From Promethearchaeota archaeon (GTDB taxonomy: Archaea > Asgardarchaeota > Lokiarchaeia > Sigyniarchaeales > SOKP01): 23,062 nt of DNA. The notes below the pieces were generated by a model. It saw only the letters and a list, made by a program, of their open reading frames with translations, did not search any database and was not told where the DNA came from. The stretch covers positions 1-23,062 of the forward strand of contig JAUWZT010000016.1 in NCBI GenBank assembly GCA_030615145.1, given 5' to 3'. Below are positions 22,945 through 23,062 of this stretch, in pieces. Numbering within the stretch: position 1 is the first letter of the stretch; every line of letters starts with the position of its first letter. The position numbers and the translations under genes are program-made.

Positions 22945-23062
22945 TTATTTAAGAAGCTTTAAAACTTTTCTTTTGATAAGGATTGCAGAAGCTATAAATA
23001 TCACTCCAAGAAGAAGAACCAAATTATAACCAGAAATCTGAGAAGAAACCTCTTTAGTTGTA
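22945..23062 (-). CDS. C-terminal end of a membrane-anchored surface protein (5' part outside window)
   Basis: The last 39 codons of a minus-strand gene entering from the right edge. They read TTKEVSSQISGYNLVLLLG, then a hydrophobic helix and the tail IKRKVLKLLK before TAA. A short Ser/Thr-rich stretch, a GYN motif, a single helix and a basic tail form the tripartite pattern of archaeal C-terminal sorting/anchoring signals, and resemble those described for Asgard surface proteins (Loki-CTERM type, from memory). It is on the same strand as the two large surface proteins downstream, but separated by the relic-bearing gap. Confidence 0.55.
   Translation of the reverse strand, partial: TTKEVSSQISGYNLVLLLGVIFIASAILIKRKVLKLLK

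Overview
The window reads as a piece of an Asgard archaeon genome, most likely of the Lokiarchaeia/Promethearchaeia type. The evidence is AT-rich intergenic DNA with archaeal TATA-like boxes, a formylmethanofuran dehydrogenase (Fwd) operon, Hdr/Mvh electron-transfer subunits, and large surface proteins made of LVIVD/SBBP beta-propeller repeats with C-terminal membrane anchors. The lineage is inferred from gene content by eye; there is no rRNA or tRNA in the window to confirm it.

Layout. (1) 1-2318, minus strand: a tight cluster of an mvhG-like [NiFe]-hydrogenase small subunit, hdrC and the start of hdrB, which runs off the left edge. (2) 2508-4753: a short gene relic, then a plus-strand LVIVD-repeat surface protein gene broken by a 1-base deletion and an in-frame TAG. 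(3) 4884-7977, minus strand: an MBL-fold/beta-CASP-like hydrolase, a small four-helix membrane protein, and FdhD. (4) 8238-9111, plus strand: a MNT nucleotidyltransferase/HEPN toxin-antitoxin pair. (5) 9145-13133, minus strand: one compact operon in transcription order mvhD, 2x[4Fe-4S] ferredoxin, 4x[4Fe-4S] polyferredoxin, fwdD, fwdB, fwdC. (6) 13311-15672, minus strand: an LCM-type methyltransferase and a polytopic membrane protein, separated by a scarred 540-bp stretch. That stretch holds a 44-bp direct repeat, a remnant of a second copy of the membrane gene, another gene relic, and a small zinc-finger ORF interrupted by a UGA. (7) 15924-16895, plus strand: a terpene-cyclase/prenyltransferase-fold protein. 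(8) 17092-23062, minus strand: two overlapping genes for very large membrane-anchored beta-propeller surface proteins, a HEPN gene relic, and the tail of a further anchored surface protein at the right edge.

How it works together. Fwd interconverts CO2 and formylmethanofuran using low-potential ferredoxin, the first step of the archaeal Wood-Ljungdahl branch. MvhD is the [2Fe-2S] adaptor that normally delivers electrons to HdrA. Its place as first gene of the fwd operon, next to two ferredoxins, suggests that formylmethanofuran metabolism is wired to an Hdr electron-bifurcating module, with HdrB, HdrC and MvhG encoded about 10 kb away. FdhD, a sulfur carrier for Mo/W-bisMGD enzymes, lies between the two loci and may serve FwdB or a formate dehydrogenase. 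The flanks are dynamic: broken repeat proteins, duplicated and collapsed genes, toxin relics and a homopolymer at a surface-protein start. No CRISPR array, insertion sequence or RNA gene was recognised.
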